The translations under genes and the position numbers were made by a program. From assembly GCA_007922305.1 (NCBI GenBank), contig ML677328.1, positions 8,542,620-8,606,619 of the forward strand: 64,000 nucleotides of DNA, written 5' to 3'. Of the stretch, positions 60,963-64,000 are shown piece after piece (position 1 is the stretch's first letter; the number at the start of each line of letters is the position of its first letter). Below the pieces are notes generated by a model, which saw nothing but the letters and a program-made list of their open reading frames with translations, had not been told where the DNA came from and made no database searches. The stretch is from Dermatemys mawii (lineage: Eukaryota; Chordata; Testudines; Dermatemydidae).

Positions 60963-61425
60963 TGAAATATTGTTCCACCCAGTCTTAGCAGAAAGGAAAA
61001 CATAGCAACGCTTCTGAAGAAACGGTGGGATATGCCACTTCTATTGGTAATTGAAGACTTCTTTAATCCACAACATGATCATCTGCCCTCACTTCTCCCA
61101 CTGTGGATAAGTTTACTGTGTGAGGGATTCACAGTAGAGGATGCAGGGTGAGCTTCATGGTCAGCAGAGAAGACGGCAACTAATGATCTTGTCTCAGACC
61201 CCACTCAGCGTCAACCAGGGTTCGATTTACTGTGAAGGCAATGGAGCCTTCTGAACCGGTTTCATACTGGACACAAAATTTATGCTGTAGTGGAATTTCA
61301 GAGGCATTTTAGAGACCGTGAGATACCTTATTGAAGAATACAAAATGACTACTTCCTGGTGGTCTTTGTGCCTTGCACATTGTGGCTTGGCTTGACTGGA
61401 CTGCATATGCCATATAAGTAATACT
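60963..61425. mobile_element. Unidentified ~460-bp insertion in the CR1
   Basis: CR1 sequence stops at actttagtaagggttttgtcctgtctc and resumes at actatctcacatgacc, duplicating c-t-g/a-tctc at the junctions. The inserted DNA has no match to CR1, no terminal inverted repeat I can see and no reading frame longer than 75 codons. It could be a solo LTR fragment or an unknown short element. Confidence 0.45.
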
Positions 61426-62347
61426 ATCTCACATGACCTTCTCATTAACAAACTAGAGAAATATAGTCTAGATTAATGTGGATGCACACTGTCTGGAAAA
61501 CTGTACTCAGAGAGTAGTTATCAATGGTTCATAATTGAACTGAAAGAGCATATTTGGGTAAGGCATAGAGAGTAAATTTAGAGTATGAGGACAATATCAA
61601 GCTAGCAGGGGTTGCAAGGCCTTTGGATGACAGGATTAGAATTCAAAATGATCTTGACAAACTGAAGAAATGCAAAGTACTACACTTAGAAAGGAATAAT
61701 CAATTGCACAAATAAAAAAAATGGAAAATGACTGCCTAGGACAGAGTACTGAAAAAAAAATCAAAACACAAGATTCATTCTAGGATATATTACCAGGAGT
61801 GTTGTAAGCAAGAGAGGTCGTCATTCTTCCACTCTACTAAGCACTAAAAACCCCCAACTGGAATATTGTGTCTACTTCTGGGCACCACTTTTCAGGAAAG
61901 ATGTGGACAAATAGAGAGTCCAGAGATGAGCGCCTGCACACACACAAAGAAGGATTCAAGGTCTACAAAACGTGATCTGTGAGGAAAGTGTTTTTAGCTT
62001 GGAGAAGAAAAGACCAAGGAAGGACATAATAGTCTTCAAGTATGTAAAAGTTTGTTATTAAGAGGAGGAGGATAAATTGTTCTCCTTAATCATGGAGGAC
62101 AGAACAAGTAGTAATGGGCTTAAATTGCAGAAGGAGGTTTACATTAGGTATTAGGAAAAATGTCACAACCGTAAAGGGTAGTTGCGAACTGGAACAAATT
62201 TTCTAGGGAATCTCAGTCACTGGAGGTTTTTAAGAACTGGTTAGACAAACACCAGGGTGTCTAGATAATACTTAGCTCTGCCTCAGTGCAGGGAACTGGA
62301 CTAGATGACCTATCAAGGTCCCTTCCAGTCCTACATTTCTATGATTC

Positions 62348-64000
62348 TTTTCAATTCTATAGGACCATTCTGTAAGGATAATTCATTTTAAATATCTTTC
62401 ATCTCCTCCCTTCCCTATAACCCAGACAAGGCATGAGATCTGAAAAAATAGCAATTAAAAGGGGAAAAAACAACATGTTTTTCTAGTTTTTAACATTTGA
62501 AAAACATGCTTTCAGAGTGATAAATATGGTTTTTATAGGAAAGAGAAGTAAATTATGAGCCAAATGGGACTGTGATGTGGGGGAGAGACAATAAAAACAA
62601 TACTGGAAGATAAAAGGGAAACAGAAGAAAGAAAATCAGGGAGAAATAATGAGTAAGAACATAAACCATATCACTAAGAAAGCATCAAAAAATTCCCCAC
62701 AGTAAGAGGTAGCTGCAAAATTGACAAGATGCGCAAGACTGGCGGAAAAGACAGAGAAATAACAGCATTAAAGAGTAAAGAAAACCAGTTAAGGCTCTTC
62801 CCTCTCCTACTTATGATAGGTACACATTCACCTACCCAAGCACTTTCTCTTAGTACTATAACACAAACAACCTGTGTGTGTAATAGCTACATAATTTGCC
62901 TGTAAGACAGATAAGATTCACCAAAATGATCGATTCATTTTTAGAATGACAATAACTACTATGGAATCGCACTTGAAATAAATTTAGAGTGAAAAGTAGA
63001 TGTTTTTCAGAATTCTAGAGGTAATAGAGGAATAGCTATATTTTAAAAACATTGAGCTAAAATTCACCACTGTGGTAAACAGCTGTAACACAGTTTCAGT
63101 CAGTGGAACTCTCTCAATATATTTGCTAATACCAGTTGTGAATTTGGCTCACGTTATGCATTGGGTCTTCTGGTATTATATTAGTTAGGAATTCTAAAAA
63201 AAATCATCTGACTATTCACATATTCTACATTGCATTCAAATTCCACATTGTTATTCAAATGCTCCCTGCCCATTCTATGAATAAATTTAACTATCAACAA
63301 CTGAAGATTCATGACAGCATGGATGCCAACTTTCTTGTACTAATAAACATAGCTTCAAGTCTTTGCTGAAGAATTCTAACATTGCAATCAAACAATGGGA
63401 AAATACTGCCAGAGGAAAGGGAAAAAACGCACAGTCAGGAAGTGAATGCCTGTTTTTAGGAAGCCAGACCTGAAATTCATGCTACACAACAGCATCCTGT
63501 TCATGACCTTGGCTAGGCCATTATGCCAATCCCTACTGTGTTCCAAAATAATGAATTCTTCGGTCTAATATAAGGAATAAGCCGTAGGATATTATAAAAG
63601 TAAAGTAGAAACACTCCTTTGAGATGAAATCTCTATACGGTGCCACACAGCACAAATATGATGCCAACATTTTTACTCTACACTGTATACCAGGTTAGAC
63701 CCTAGGTATAAAAGGAAAGGTAATTTTAATGGTCTTAGTATAACATCTCCTCAGGAATTCTTCTTAATTCACAGAACCACTGCAAAATTTGCTACAGCAG
63801 CAGTCACTAGGGAAAGGATACCCAAGACCAGAAGAATAAGTATATATCAAATCTGGACTAAGATATATTGGCAAGATTGCACGGACATGTTTGTATAATA
63901 GCATTAAGCCAACGCCAAAAACATCTGACATGACTCCACTGAGGCCCAATTCCATTTCTTCCTTCTCTACCACCCTCCCCCAAATATTCAAAGCAGCAGC
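62348..64000. other. No gene recognised; window end
   Basis: Unique AT-rich sequence after the CR1 tail. A 75-codon minus frame at 63,991-63,764 has no domain. Confidence 0.55.

Larger units (their letters stand above)
59810..62347 (+). mobile_element. CR1 LINE, 5'-truncated, with two later insertions
   Basis: The 3' end is diagnostic: ctggactagatgacctatca, then ggtcccttccagtcctacat, then ttctatgattct at 62,338. Upstream are CR1 blocks in order. Fragments of the RT-region core (tttagcaaactgagagaatt, about 59,840) come first. Next is tttgacaggttaacaaggct...actttagtaagggttt (60,883-60,950), then cacatgaccttctcattaac (61,430) and gagagtagttatcaatggtt (61,510). Then come gggttgcaaggcctttggat (61,609) and caactggaatattgtgtcta (61,855). 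Many frameshifts and deletions are present and no usable reading frame remains. The copy is interrupted at 60,546-60,813 and about 60,963-61,425. Confidence 0.85.

Noticed and set aside
1..64000. CRISPR arrays, operons, functional tRNA or rRNA genes
   Set aside because: No evenly spaced identical repeats, and no intact cloverleaf or rRNA sequence seen. The tRNA-like heads are decayed SINEs in vertebrate DNA.

Overview
This is vertebrate nuclear DNA, most likely from a turtle and probably a cryptodire. The base composition is AT-rich. The window is dense in repeats that I know from chelonian genomes: CR1 LINEs ending in the ttctatgattct tail, MIR-like tRNA SINEs, a short retroelement whose minus strand resembles a hammerhead ribozyme core, palindromic 'tcaatggga' elements, and MITEs with TACACT-type termini. 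The species assignment is inferred from recalled repeat families, not from a search. I could not identify any exon of a conserved host gene, so the window looks intergenic or deeply intronic.

The main coding content is a PIF/Harbinger DNA transposon at about 22.64-26.19 kb. It carries two convergent genes. The plus-strand gene is a HARBI1-like DDE transposase (22,717-23,874). Its catalytic residues are intact but one in-frame TAG interrupts it. The minus-strand gene is a Myb/SANT-like DNA-binding protein (25,780-24,092) with one intron, good splice sites and one frameshift. The polyadenylation signals of the two genes lie within 40 bases of each other. The right terminus ends in ggcc followed by a TTA target, and no matching left terminus is present. 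On the left the element abuts the 5'-truncated end of a decayed non-LTR retrotransposon that runs the other way (22,615-20,965, minus). A 300-bp MITE with similar TACACT ends lies 0.8 kb to the right.

The rest is layers of transposon insertions. 0-20 kb: a (CA)n tract, MIR-like and palindromic fragments, a MITE at 6.4 kb, a hAT element at 7.6 kb, an LTR-like element at 11.8-12.6 kb, and a short retroelement with a 12-bp target duplication at 18.3 kb. 30-45 kb: a 746-bp hAT element and a 238-bp GC-rich hAT element, both with perfect 8-bp target duplications. A CR1 copy is split by a 663-bp LTR-like insertion at 35.3 kb. Two more copies of the 6.4-kb MITE, another hAT element at 40.4 kb, a solo LTR at 43.4-43.9 kb and a Tx1-like LINE tail at 44.7-45.0 kb follow. 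45-64 kb: mostly unique AT-rich sequence, with a CR1 3' end at 50.2 kb, a coding-like relic at 55.5-56.0 kb, a 14-nt micro-insertion at 58.5 kb, and a 2.6-kb CR1 at 59.8-62.3 kb that has taken two later insertions.
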